From contig NW_006499751.1 in the NCBI RefSeq assembly GCF_000471905.2, forward strand, positions 4,960,514 through 5,024,513: a stretch of DNA of 64,000 bases. Reading direction: 5' to 3'. Source of the stretch: Amborella trichopoda (Eukaryota; Streptophyta; Magnoliopsida; Amborellales; Amborellaceae). Positions 1 to 11,700 of this stretch are shown here, piece by piece; the stretch's first letter is position 1; the number at the start of each line of letters is the position of its first letter. The notes beneath the pieces are model-generated. The model worked only from the letters and a program-made list of their open reading frames with translations, made no database searches and had not been told where the DNA came from. The translations under genes were made by a program, and so were the position numbers.

Positions 1-684
1 GCACCTCATGAGTTCTTTTTTTTTTTTAATTTGTGTATTGTGCTATTTTTAACGAGGCGTTAGTTGTATTGGGTAAGAGGAGGGCCGATGGTGTAAGTGA
101 AGCCTAAGACATGCAAACGGGGATCAAGGGGGTTTATTTTTCTTTTGGTATAATTTTCAAAGTTAACCAGCAGTTGACACTGCATTCAAGCAATAATGCT
201 TGGGAAGTGTCATATGAATCGTTGATGTTCTAATTACCTTAAACAAATGTAACTTATATTTGGCAACTTCATATTGTGGACGAGAGTTATGATGCACAGT
301 ACAGTTGTTAAGGGTGTATTTTCTTTGTTTTTAAATTCTGACAAAAATAAAGACTTCAACCCAAAGACTTTGACCTTGGGATTGAATGGGGTCATCATCA
401 TTTTGTTCAACAACTTGAAGGTGGTGGGTATCTTGTCTCTCAGTTTTCATGAGATATATCTTCTATTTTTTCTCTTTTTGCGAAGTACATATATATTACT
501 CTTCTAGACATTGTTAAGGATTTCAATGTATGTAACCAAGAGTCGATAAGTGGGATGGGTTCTTAAATATCAGTGTGGTAAGTGAAATGGGTCATCACAT
601 CTGGTATTATTATTCTAAAATGGAGGCTAGAGTGTCTAGATAACTAACAGGTATCACAAGGAAGACACAGGTCAAAACTGAAAT

Positions 685-856
685 CTTATTGCTTGTGGAA
701 GGAGGATCCAAGATGGTTGAAGATACGAGCAGAGGGATGTTTGAGGTGTGCATGTGTAGACGTAGAATATCTTGTTGCTTGTGGAAGGAGGATCCATGAT
801 GGTTGAAGGTACGAGCAGAGGGATGTTCGAGGTATGAATGCGTAGATGTAGAATAT
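685..856. repeat. 86-bp tandem duplication, two copies
   Basis: Two adjacent units, 685-770 and 771-856, align over their full length with a few substitutions. Both contain TTGCTTGTGGAAGGAGGATC and GAGCAGAGGGATGTT and end in TAGAATAT. It lies inside intronic sequence and has no recognised function. Confidence 0.85.
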
Positions 857-1429
857 CATCATTTTGCCTTTTCCATAAAGGTACAACACCTGGGGTTCCT
901 ACCCTTCATAATTATTCTTTCTAGTTTTTGGTCCTGAAAAACAGAATGTGAAGGCAAAAGGTTATACAGTATGACATTTAGTTACGTTATCAAGCCTAGG
1001 CGCACTTGTAGTTAAAATTAGGTATATGGAGAACCAAGAGAATAGCAGTGATAGGAGATGTATGCATTTCTTAACCTTAAACTTGGGTTGATCAACTATC
1101 TAATGAAATTATGCCACTCCTACTGGTATGTAATTGGCCATGTTGGCAAGTGAAAGATGGGATATTTCTTGTATATAGAATATTTTCGGCCATGATGTAA
1201 TAGCAATGAAATTAATGGCCTATCAAGTTTTTGAATAGCTTCTTATTTTGTTGAGAGGAACTTGTATCGTTTTGTTGATGTCTTGATGACTTCCTGGAGT
1301 TCTACTTTGACAACGAGTTGTGAAACAGCCCTGGAGCTTGCCCATAATATAGCCGCTAATCTACCTGATAGTGAATGTTGAGCTTAACCCCGTGTCTGTG
1401 CCTTGATCAGATCAATTATTGTGCAATTG

Positions 1430-1780
1430 CTGGTCCAAGAGTTGCTGGTTCATGGTTCGTGCTGGTGTGTACGTGGTGAACAAGCTGTGATCAGGTGGTT
1501 GTGTGCTCTTGGTGAAGAAAGAGACATCGGGTGGTGTGCTGGTTTGAGTTGGTATGCTGTTTTGTGTGATTCGTGGTGATGTGTTTCTGGTTTGAGCTCA
1601 TGTGTTTGTGTGGTGATGCGCCCTTGTTCGTGGTGATGGTCGTGATGTGATCGAGTGGTGTGCTCCTGATACGAGGTGGTGTGGTGGTTGTGTTAGTGGT
1701 GAGTTTGCAGTGGTGTGGTCTTCGTGATCTCGCGAGTGGTGCGCTTGTGTAATCGCAGTGGTGTGCTTTCCTCCAAAAGA
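1430..1780. repeat. TG-rich degenerate repeat tract
   Basis: The + strand is dominated by variants of GTGGTGTGCT, TCGTGGTGATG and GTTTGAG with no fixed period. It abuts the antisense LINE scrap at about 1781. Open frames here are an effect of the skewed composition and are not treated as genes. Confidence 0.5.
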
Positions 1781-2080
1781 TGCTTTCTTTTTCTTTTGAG
1801 CCATACTATGTATGAATTTGTAGCCAATAAAGGTTTGGTTAAAGTTCCTTTGGTTTTGGAGGAAAGTACCTTGAATGGGGCTTAGGATCCCTTCTATGGC
1901 CGATCCTAGACCTATTTGCCTTTGCAATGTCATCAGCAAGGTGATTAGCAAAGTCATCGTCAACGCACTTAAATCGGTTCTTAATCTTTGAGGCATATTA
2001 CATAGCCCAATGACTAAAATGTCATAACCAAGATGTATACAAACGCATTAAATGGGGGAGTGGGATAAGGAAACCTAAGT
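1781..2080 (-). mobile_element. Fragment of a LINE reverse transcriptase
   Basis: Read on the - strand this encodes IGLCNMPQRL and then SPIQGTFLQNQRNFNQ followed by FIGYKFIHSM and a lysine-rich stretch. That matches the plant L1 reverse-transcriptase pattern in which RPISLCNV is followed by SPxQxAFxxxRxxxDN and then IHSM with a lysine-rich linker. Only about 90 residues are recognisable and no further LINE domain follows. It is antisense to the TBC gene and independent of the + strand LINE at 3.2-6.3 kb. Confidence 0.5.
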
Positions 2081-2587
2081 GGAGTGAAATCCAAAATTTC
2101 CCATTTGCACCTATGTTTTCTTCTCGTTTTTGTCGAGCATGTATAACAACACATTGAGCGGTGGAGTGGTTTATCAAAACCTAAGTTGAATGAAACAATG
2201 AATTTCCAGTGTGCCAGATGTTTCCTCTTCTTGCTTTCTCCTTTGGATCTATGGTTTAGTTCTTAATTCTAATTCTATTCATGTGACTTAATTGTAGCTA
2301 CTAAATCTGGACTATTGACTTTTGAAGAGCATTTCCATTTTGGCTGAGTTATACCTCTAATCTAGAAGCGAACTGAAGATGTTATACCAGATTTCTTCGC
2401 ATTTTTAGTAGATTGTGTCGACAACCTTCTATTGATGTTTGATGCATGCTGATGGGCAGTTTGTGTTCCTAAATTACATGACTTACACTGATTGTATTAT
2501 AGCCAAACTGTTTGCACATTTGCATTTCAAAAGTCACACCTGCTTATTCTATTGCATCATTGTCATTATTTGCCATTTATAATGCAG

Positions 2588-2767
2588 GCTCATGCAGAAG
2601 CGGATGCATTCTTTTGCTTTGTTGAGTTGTTGAGTGGATTTAGGGACCATTTTTGTCAACAACTTGATAATAGCGTTGTTGGCATCCGTTCCACGATTAC
2701 TAAGCTATCACAGCTTTTAAGGGAACATGATGAGGAGCTTTGGCGTCATTTGGAGGTCACTACAAAA
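2588..2767 (+). CDS. TBC-domain Rab GTPase-activating protein, internal exon
   Basis: This 60-codon exon encodes part of the C-terminal half of a TBC domain, the fold that accelerates GTP hydrolysis on Rab GTPases and so helps control membrane traffic. It begins AHAEADAFFCFVELLSGFRD and continues through QQLDNSVVGIR and LLREHDEELWRHLE, a block strongly conserved in plant TBC1D13/Gyp-type proteins. It is bounded by an AG acceptor (2586-2587) and a GT donor (2768-2769) and is phase 0 at both ends. The in-frame ATG at 2581-2583 lies in the intron and is not a start. The catalytic arginine and glutamine fingers of the family (IxxDxxR and YxQ) belong to earlier exons left of the window. It joins directly in frame to the exon at 13473 across a 10.7 kb intron packed with transposons. 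The family call is confident; the exact Rab substrate cannot be inferred. Confidence 0.93.
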
Positions 2768-3756
2768 GTATGTTGGCTTAAAATTTTGCAAATATAACTT
2801 GTGGCTGGATCAATTTTGCATGATGGTTGTTTTCACTTTTCAAGCATTACGATATGGTTATTTCAGTCTCACTGTGTCTGCTGTTCATTGTCTTTTACAT
2901 AATATGGGATATGGTTTCTATTTATCATCTGTTTAGTGAAAATCTTGTGGTGACTACTTTTGTTAAATATGCATCTCCTTCTTTTGTTATGTTTTTAATG
3001 GTTCCTAACAGAGTGTTTTCTTTGTTCCTTATTATTTGGAAAACGCAGTTATGATATATACCTTCTTGTATCTGGATCGACCACCTTACTATAAGTTCCT
3101 AGTTTGGGAGCACCATATAAAGTAATAAAAAAATAGTGGACAACATTTAGTGGATGTTATTGATAATTTATTTTTATTATATATGAAGACCTAAAACATA
3201 TCCATTAAATTTATTGAGCCATGATGAAGAGTGGAAATTAGCCCATTTTCAACACGAAAGAAACTACAAGTTCAAGGTTGGCTGGCTACCGGCTACGAAG
3301 AAACTACAACTGCTAAAAATCTCTTTTAGAGAATGGAGAAAGCAACTTCTTGGAAACTTTCAAAGCACGAAAGGAACCCTTCTTGAAACCCTATAAGTTT
3401 TGGACTCCATTGAAGAAAGCAGAAACCTAAACTCGGAGGAAAGAAACTGGAGAATCAGGGCTAAACTTGAGTGCCGGTTAGTTCTTTAAAAGAGATATTT
3501 TAGTACCAATGCTCTGGAGTCAAATGGTTGAAAATAGGGACCAAAACAATACCATTTTACTCAAAAGAACAAATTGTAGAAGCGAGATAATTACCCAAAT
3601 CAAAGTAGGCCTGCATTTGCATGACCAACTGCAAGACGTGGACACTGAGATCATAGGTTTTCTCCAGAACCTGTACTCAATGTACGCATGGCAAGTTGAG
3701 AATGACCAATCTCTCCTTTCTCTCCATCCCAAATGACAAGGCTGCATGGTTGGAAC

Positions 3757-4960
3757 ATCTCTTTTTCAAAAGAAGAGATCATTAGGGCCATCAAGGACTC
3801 GGCCAGGACAAAGCCCCGGGTCTGGACGGTTACGCGATGGCCCTTTTTAATCTTTCAGGGACTTGATGAACGCCTAAATATCCTCTTGTTCTTACATGAA
3901 TTCTACCACAAAGGAATGATCCATAAGACCGTGACCTCAACCTTCATCATCCTCCTTCCAAAAACTGAAGGCAGCATGGACCTTAATGACTTAGACCCAT
4001 AACCCTGCTCAATAGCTCCTATAATATCCTATTAAATGTTCGAGCCTCTTGCCTCATAAAGGTTCTCTGTTGGGTCATCTCACCCCAAGGGCCCTTCATC
4101 AAAGATATCTAGATTCTTGATGTGGCGCTTGTTGCCCTTGAATGTGTTTGTTCCATGTATCTTTTAAAAACCTTAAGGGTTGTCATCAAACTCGATTGGG
4201 GAAAAAAACCTACGACCATGTTGATTGGGCACTTTCTGACGAGATCCTTTGGAAAATGGGCTTCAGATAAAAATTGAGAACTTGGATGCGCGGGTGCATC
4301 TCTAACCCCTTTTTCTCTATCCTTACTAATGGCTCCCCTGAAGGCTACTTCCCCTCTTCAAGGGGCTCACGACAACACGATTGCCTCAAATCTTTTTTGT
4401 TTGTTATAGTATTTGAAGTCTTCAGCAGATCCATCAAAAGATTGTCCCAGCAAGGGCTTTTGTGTTTTAGAATTGGCTGACCCCCAATGATCTCACACCT
4501 CCAATACGCTAACAACACCTTGGTCTTTTTTGATGGTACCCAACAAGAAGTTGACACACTGTATCTATACCTAAAATTGTTTTGAATTAGTTACAAGGAT
4601 CAAGATCGACATGGACAAATCTGAAATGATGGTGTAGCAATTGATCCCTTGGTGATCCTTGACCTTGCAAATTGTTTGGGGTGTTGGGTAGAGTAGCTTC
4701 CCTCCAAATACCTAGGTTTGCCCCTCTATATTGGTCAATTAAAGAGACAGCTCTGGGACCCCATTACCAAAAATTTGATGGCAAACTAACTATGAGGAAA
4801 GGTAGATTCCTTTGAATGGCTGGTCAACTTACTTTAAGGCAACCCTCTCAAATCTTCCAATTCACTTGATGTCTCTTTTTCAAATGTCGGCCGCATTATG
4901 GCTTGACATGAGAGATTAATGAGGAATTTCCTATGGTCTGGAGCTGGGGGAACACAAAAT
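3757..4960 (+). pseudogene. LINE reverse transcriptase remnant
   Basis: Reads FSKEEIIRAIKDSA, then FHEFYHKGMI-like and FIILLPKTEG (usual family form TFIALIPK), then RTWMRGCISN with ILTNGSPEGYF, then a catalytic block LQYANNTLVFFDG near 4499-4537, then YLGLPLYIG and finally MRNFLWSG. All are hallmark plant L1 blocks in the right order. The metal-binding pair that is normally DD in this block reads NN (codons AAC AAC), so the enzyme would be inactive even without the frameshifts. There are several in-frame stops. Confidence 0.85.
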
Positions 4961-6019
4961 ACCACCTTATTGCTTGGGTTTGGTTTATCTACCCAAAACA
5001 AGAGGGAGGTCTGGGCATTTCATTGCGTTAGAAGATGTAACATGGCCCTTTCGGAAAATGATGGTAGCGATTTGCCACTCGAGAACCATATATGGCAAGA
5101 AGTAATTCTACACAAGTACCATTGTGAAGCACTAGGCTGGTTGCCAAGTGGAATCTCAAATGGTTAGTGCTTTGGGGTGCTGCGCTGTATGCTTACTAGC
5201 TTCCACCTTTTCTTGGCTAATATTGCTTTAGGGTTAGGGCAGGCAATGGATTCGAATTCTAGATTGACCTGTGGTTTAGTAATTCCACTCCAAAAGATCG
5301 CCTCTATAACTTGTTCCTCCTCTTGGCTCTGGACCATTTGGACCATTTTGAATTCGGTGCCAAGCTTCAGAAGGTTAGTCGATGAACTTTCTGACTTTGG
5401 ATCCCTCTCCTTCCTCCTGTAATTAACATTCCTCCAGGGAGGTGACGACAGATTGATTTGGATGCATTCCCCATCCAGTAAGTTCATGGTCTCTTCGTTC
5501 TATCACAAGCTCCATAAACCACCAACCTACTCTCTTTCTCCTCCCTCACTAACAGAGGCTGGCTTAGTTCAATTTCTCCAAAAATCCAAGTTTTCAATCG
5601 GATCCTCATATCCAAGAGGACCCTCACAGTGGACCAACTACAAATGAGGGGCATGCCAATCCCATTGTGACGTGGCTTGGGGCCTGTGGGAAAAATTATT
5701 ACAAGTTTTTTAATGGACATGGGGAACACTCAAGTCTATCCCTCATCTATTCCAAGCTTTCAAATCCCCACCATGGCCAAGGTCTCTCTTCCTTTGGCAT
5801 TCCGCAGAGTGTGGTTTGGAATAGAATTCAATGGAAAGGAGTCTATCCCAACACATTAAAGGACCGAATGAAAGTATGGGTAATGTTTGGAGCGAAGAGA
5901 CTTCAATCTGTTCAACAATAAAGCCACCAGATCCTCCAAAACTCACAAGCTTTGTTAAACTTAAGGCCCTTGCAAATTCCTCGCTTGTCTCCAAAAGTCA
6001 CAAGGTCCCTGAGTAACCT

Positions 6020-6250
6020 TGCCCTACAGGTATTTGTGGAATTTTCAGAGACAAAGATGGATACCCTATTTTGCTCCTTGAAATCTATTGGTTAATGGTC
6101 GTGTTGACTCCATTGCAGTTGAGGTCACGGCCCTCCTGAGGATCATCATTGCAAAAGCCTTTTTCTAACTAATTGGGGTTGGCTACATGAAACTTGCTTC
6201 GTCATTCTGCTTTATTAAGGGCCATACCCTCAGTGAGGCCATAAGTTCCC
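6020..6250 (+). pseudogene. LINE C-terminal RNase H remnant
   Basis: The reading GICGIFRDKDGYPI followed, after a frame change, by VDSIAVEVTALLRIIIAKAF matches the RNase H fold found at the end of plant L1 ORF2 (family pattern GxGGVxRDxxG followed by an AEARAL helix). It marks the 3' end of the LINE open reading frame. It is broken by frameshifts. Confidence 0.65.
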
Positions 6251-6260
6251 ATGTCTCACT

Positions 6261-8087
6261 ACTTCCAACCATGTCCTTTTGGGCCTATCCATGTCCTTTT
6301 TAAGCCTTCACTTGAACTAACTCACACCTCCTAATAGGTAACTAACTCACACCTCCTAACAGGTGCTGTACTGGGTCTGTGCTATACATGGAAAACCCAC
6401 CTGAGTTTACTTTCTCTCATCTTAACACCTATTGGTGCCACTCTTAAAATATTCTGAATGTATTCATATTGAATTTGAACCCTTTATCTTGCCACTCATC
6501 CGCCTCAACATCCTCATTTCTGCTACACTTATTATATGGGTATGTTGTTTCTTAACCGCCCCATAATGTTTCCAGCAACTATAATTTTAACTAGTGCTGC
6601 CCTCTTACCCAGCTTCGTCCTCCACTCAATTGACCAGGCCCAAGAAACCCCTGATGTTTCCTTCCATCTGCCTCTCTCGTCGGGAGAGAGGAAGGTCAAC
6701 CCCCTGGCTCCTCATCATTACATTGCACTAGCACCTGTCAGCCACTTGATCAGAGGTGGCTGATTCTGAACCGTCTATGGAGAGTAGGGTCATGATTCCT
6801 CAAGAGATCCCCTACCTAATCTTTGTCAAAAATACTTTCACATTATTTAAACTGACCATGGAGCAACGCAAGCAGTTACTTCGCATCTCTATGATGAGAA
6901 ACCTTAAGCAGCCATTTTCTGCAACCTAGTGGAGGCCACTAGAACCTTCTACCTCCACACCTTCTTCCCTAATGCTCTATCTTGACATATCCCTTTGGCA
7001 GATCGGGGCAATATATATACCTTGAAGGAGAGCCCAATGCAAAGTGTTCAATTGCACTAGAATCTGCTCTGTGTAGGTTCTTTACACTCTCAAAGGCACG
7101 ACATCAAAGGGATCCAACTCTAGGCACAAGAGACTTGGAACTACCTTTAATTGTCTTGCAACTGTAACAGAGGGACCCATTTTATTCTCCTTCCCATCCA
7201 ACACCAAGCACAACAAAATGCCCAATAGAAAGAAAATAAAAACCAAACCAGTCCCTTCTTGAAAGTACAGAAAATTGCCTGAAACTCCAAAAATAATTGA
7301 AATTCTAGAATAGTCTGCACTCTATATTTACCATTTTCATGTCCCACGAGATATGTGGTCATTTTCTTGCCCATGTGAAGAGAATAGCTGGACAGTTGTG
7401 ATGGCTGTTCGGATTACGGTGGTCGACCAATGGTTGTCTTGAGTCTTGAGAATGGTGCGACGTGATGATTAGGATCCGGTTTAGTGCCAACTGTTGAGGA
7501 TTGGGAGTGTGAGTTATAGAGTGTTGATTGGAAATCAATGCAGGATGACGGGCTGGATATGTGGGAGATTTCGAAATTTGAATTGAATTTGGTTGGAATG
7601 AAATTTAAATTTTAATTTGGTGCGTTTCTAGGTTTTTGGTGTGAGTTTCTGCCTCTGTCCACATATCTCCAATCATCTCTAGAGATATTGCCAATAGGCA
7701 CCCATCTAGATTGTACCTTGGAGCATCCTGATTTCATATGCAAATTGATGAGATATGGTTGTTCCCTAGTTTTCATGGTGAGATCTATCAGTTGTCGTTT
7801 TCTTCGTATGCTTTCTTTGTGATTTTTCACAATCACACACTTTTCATTGAGGTTTTGCTGTGTTTTATAATTACTTGAATCCTCACCGAAGGTCGCAATT
7901 CCATTTGGGAACCCTGATTTCACAATTCCGATAAGGAATATTCACGGAACCCATTTTCGTGAAGTTTAGAATATTGATTCCTTATTTTCAAAATCTCGAT
8001 CCTAACACTTATAGAATCTCCTTTCCAACATTTATTGATTCCCGATTTTGCAATTCGTGAATCTCGATTCTTTTCTTGTTGGAACTA
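6261..8087. other. TBC intron sequence without recognised genes
   Basis: Intronic sequence between the LINE and the hAT element. It includes a small 25-bp tandem duplication at 6316-6340 and 6341-6365 (core CTCACACCTCCTAA). From about 7920 there is a run of short degenerate motifs of the type GAATCTCGATTC that resumes beyond the hAT element. No coding potential was recognised. Confidence 0.6.
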
Positions 8088-8095
8088 GTTTCCAC

Positions 8096-8774
8096 CATTG
8101 TTTTAAAAAGCAGACCGCTCAGCTTCTAGGCAGTCCAAAAGGCTTGGACCATTGCCCAGGCCTAGGCAGCCAAATTAGGCAAGCTGTTCCTGGGAACCCG
8201 CTTAGGTGGGTGCTCAGCGCCCAACCCTGGGCGGTCCTTGAGGGCATGCGCCTCGCTCAAGGGCAGAAATGCCCCTTGTTGAGGGCATTTTTTGATCTAG
8301 GGGCAAAATTGTGGGTTTTATGTTCATTTGAAACCTAAACCCCATTAGAGCCAATTTTAGATAGAGAAAAACCCCAAAAAAACTAGTTTTTGGTGATTTC
8401 CATAAGATCAAAGGGTTTCTCAAAATTACGAGAAATTGATCTAAGCACCACCCATTGATATTAGATTTAGTTTTGGATGTTTTATAAATCTATTAGAGGG
8501 TTTTTATAAGATTTTGAGTCCTTAGAAACATCTTAGACGTGGAAGTTAGGAGATTGAGCAATCAAAGTTAGTGAAACATTTTGATTTATGGAGTATGGAG
8601 GAGTGTGTGCTATGTGGACTTGTGTATTATACATTTGATGTGCCCTAAGTTCCTAACTCTTATGTATTATACAATTATACTTATATTATTGGACTATAGA
8701 GACATTTTTCTTTCTACTGGTGGTCTGGACCCCCCCGACCGCTTAGGTGCTGCGTAGCGTTTTTTGAAACACTG
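8096..8774. mobile_element. Non-autonomous hAT-type element with perfect 8-bp target duplication
   Basis: A 679-bp segment begins CATTGTTTTAAAAAGC and ends with sequence whose reverse complement begins CAGTGTTTCAAAAAACGC, forming imperfect terminal inverted repeats of hAT style. It is flanked by an identical 8-bp direct repeat, GTTTCCAC, at 8088-8095 and 8775-8782. The 8-bp duplication and the CAGTG-like ends are what the hAT superfamily produces. Subterminal CCGCTTAGGTG/CCTAGGC motifs repeat on both arms. No transposase is encoded, so it would have needed an autonomous relative. Confidence 0.88.
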
Positions 8775-8782
8775 GTTTCCAC

Positions 8783-11700
8783 ATTTACTAGAATTCTAAC
8801 ACTCTCCTCCCCCCAGCTGTCATTTTTTTTTTTCTTTTCCCCTTTTTCTGAGCAGTGAGTTTAGAAGTTTTCAAGGAATCAAACTACTCGAGCTAGCTAC
8901 TCAATCTCAAGCTACAAGATGTAGTCATCTTTTTTGGCATGAAATGAGCAATAGAAACCAAAGTGGTGGTCCATGTTCTCTTCTTAATTCGTTAAGTATG
9001 CATTGTATTAATCCCATGGAGAGATTACAACTCCAAATGTAGATTGCAACTCCAAATGTAGATTGCAGCTCCAAATGTTAGAAATAATGTAATACAAATA
9101 GTGTAGATGTGCATGTATGGCATGTTGGTCAATAAATGACATTGAGACATGTATTGTTTTCCTCTTAGTTCCCTCTCGATTCCAAAGGTGTCGGAATCTC
9201 GATTCCCCAAATGAAGGAATATTGATTCCATATTGGTCGATTCCAACTAAGTTTGAAACTCAATTCTAAAGAGCTAGGAATCTCGATTCTATTTATGTAG
9301 GGATTTCAATTCTATTTTGGTCGAATCTCAATGCCTAAAAATAGGAATCTCGTCCCCTATGATTGCTTTTGTGTGATGTCGATTCTAAAAACAGGAATCT
9401 TTCAGCCTGCGGCGTTTCCACGCTTCCGATCTCAAAATCAATTTGGTTTCTGAATCACTTCGGGTAACTATGGTTTGTTTTCAAGAAAAACTGGTATGAG
9501 CTATCTTCTATCTCGAGGTGTAAGCTATCTTCTATCGTTGTCTTAATGAGCTGTTTTATGGGGATTTCAAATGGGTTGATGTTTGAATCAACAGCCCTGC
9601 ATTTTCCAGCCCATCTTTTGTGAATGAGCTCCAATGAATATTCATAAATGCCCCACATGGGTTCAATTTCCTTGAAGACCTCAAAATTCCATGCATGGGG
9701 TGGGTTGCCATGTGCATGTATAAGGGCCTTATTTTTGGAGATTTAGTGACACGCCTTTGAAATGGAATCTCCTCTTTCTAACACAGAGCATATAGCTTGC
9801 CCCCAAGAATAAAAAAGATATTTCTAGCTCTTCCATCACCTTTTAGTCCATTTTTTTATCTTCTTCCACCTTCTTCCAGCATCTCTAGGTGTGTTAGCTG
9901 CCAAGTAGTGCCACCTAAGCTGCTCCAATTCTCTAACAATATGGTCACTGTTGTTAATGTAGGTAAGACCATCATAGTTGTTGAGCATCACTTTGGATGC
10001 ACAAACCCTTGGGGTGCTCTAACCTGGAGTATGTGGTCTTAGGTTTTGGGGTTCCTTGATTTGGCTTTTCAAGGGGATTTGGGTTTACTTTGTTGCCTTT
10101 GTCTGAAATAAGCATTCTGTGTAGTGACCAGTGTTACCGCGACGTCATCCTTTTGCTGGTGTGGTGTTTCGACACTTGATGATGCCTGGGCATATAGAAA
10201 ACAATTAAAAAATATGGATGATGGGCTTATGGTAGGGTTCGATCTCAAGCATTTTGGCCCATTGTCCTCTTGCTCAACCACCTCCCAATCTACTACTTAT
10301 GTGGCATAGATATAAAAATTATATATATACTAAGAATATAATATTTATTTATAAATAATAATGATACGGGTGTTTCTAGCGGTATTGGTTTTTTTAGGCT
10401 AAAGTACTGGACATCTTTGACATTTGTAGACACAACACTTGAGTCAGTGTCCATGTTACACTAGGGGTGACTCCTTTTGGGGTGATTGCAAAAGGGTTGG
10501 TATGGTTGTCTCGTATAATGGTGTATGGTTACAATGGGTAAGTCGGGGGTAAACTGTGGGTTTAACTGCAGAAGGATGAAGGGTTGTAATCGATTGGATA
10601 TACATAAGGTCTATAAGGTTCATGGAAGCCTACAACAGGGTAATGGTTGGAGGTTGTGTTCATTTCCCAGATGGGATGGGAAGGGTACTGTTCTTTTCCA
10701 CTGTCTGTTTTCAGGGATCAAAGATGGGACTGGTAAGAGCTTGCCTTTTGCCCTGGTGGTCTCGGGTCTTCTCTTATGCCGGTTACTTGGTCTAAGGATT
10801 GTTTCTCGGAATTTCTCTCTATTACTAAATTCTATTGCTTGTTGTTCATCCCTATTGAAGAATCTAGATATTGGTATTCAGACACCAATATTGTTTAAAA
10901 GAATGATTTTTTGAAATAGCAGAGGATTCCAGTGTGGGGACAGAATTAGGAAGTGTCCCTCCGAGTGGTTCTAGCGCATATATGGATACATAATTCTTTA
11001 ATAATCAGAAATTGGATGGGTGCAGTGTTAAGAACAAGCATCTCATGGTCTTTTTTTCATAGAAACCCTACCGATTAATACCTGCCATTGAGGGTCATAA
11101 AGCCTTTTCCTTTTAACTATGACCACTTTACGAGGTGATATGTTTTTGATTCTTGGATTAAAAACGAGGTTCATTGTGATATAGTACCTGTTAAAACTAT
11201 CTTCTATATGAGAAAAAAGAATTATGTTTCTATTTTATGTATATTGTGTGACATGAAAACATTATTAGCATATTGTCAAGTTGTTGACTTTTGGTGCAAA
11301 TATTGTCTGCCATTTGAGATGTATAACTCATGGGAAAGTATATCACGTTATCATACCTGTATTGTGGTTTTTGCCTTGTGTTTTGCATTTTAAAAGTTAC
11401 TGTAAATATTCCTTATTTGGTGAAATACTTGAGGGGAGCCTTCCTTCACAGCAAAAGAAGGGAGAGGGTGGGTGTGGGTGTTAGGGCAGTGTGGTTGGGT
11501 TCCTTGGAAACATCAGATACATGTCCAGCTACAAGCAGAACATGACTGAGAACGTTATGGATTATACTCAAGTTTTCCTGAGGAACAATGTACAGTATTA
11601 TGGTTCAGTACCTTTGACCAAAAATGCTACTTTCCTTTCTGAAATTTCTTGAATTATCTGTTCTAGACAAACGTGCTTCATAAGCACAATATAAACTCTA

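Larger units (their letters stand above)
1..2587 (+). other. Upstream intron of the TBC gene (no exon found)
   Basis: This stretch precedes an AG acceptor at 2586-2587. No exon for the expected preceding block of the TBC domain (the YVQGMNE-like segment) could be read in any frame, so it is most simply intron sequence of the TBC gene. It holds a tandem duplication (685-856), a TG-rich degenerate repeat (about 1430-1780) and a small antisense LINE scrap (about 1781-2080). Open frames here are short and look non-coding. Confidence 0.6.
3190..6260 (+). mobile_element. Degenerate L1-type LINE in the TBC intron
   Basis: Non-LTR retrotransposon in the same orientation as the host gene. In order it shows the linker between endonuclease and reverse transcriptase (FREWRKQLLG at about 3333-3360, then LNSEERNWR), reverse transcriptase (3757 to about 4960), and a C-terminal RNase H domain (from about 6022). 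The endonuclease body is missing, so the copy is 5' truncated, as is common for LINEs. Many stops and frameshifts interrupt it. The right edge is approximate because no clear poly(A) tail or target duplication was found. Confidence 0.85.

Noticed and set aside
1598..1996. 132-codon open frame on the - strand
   Set aside because: Its C-terminal half comes from TG-rich repeat sequence and its N-terminal half is a LINE scrap; it is not a host gene.
10525..10914. 129-codon open frame on the + strand
   Set aside because: No recognisable domain, lies within the TBC intron, and is within the chance range for intron length.
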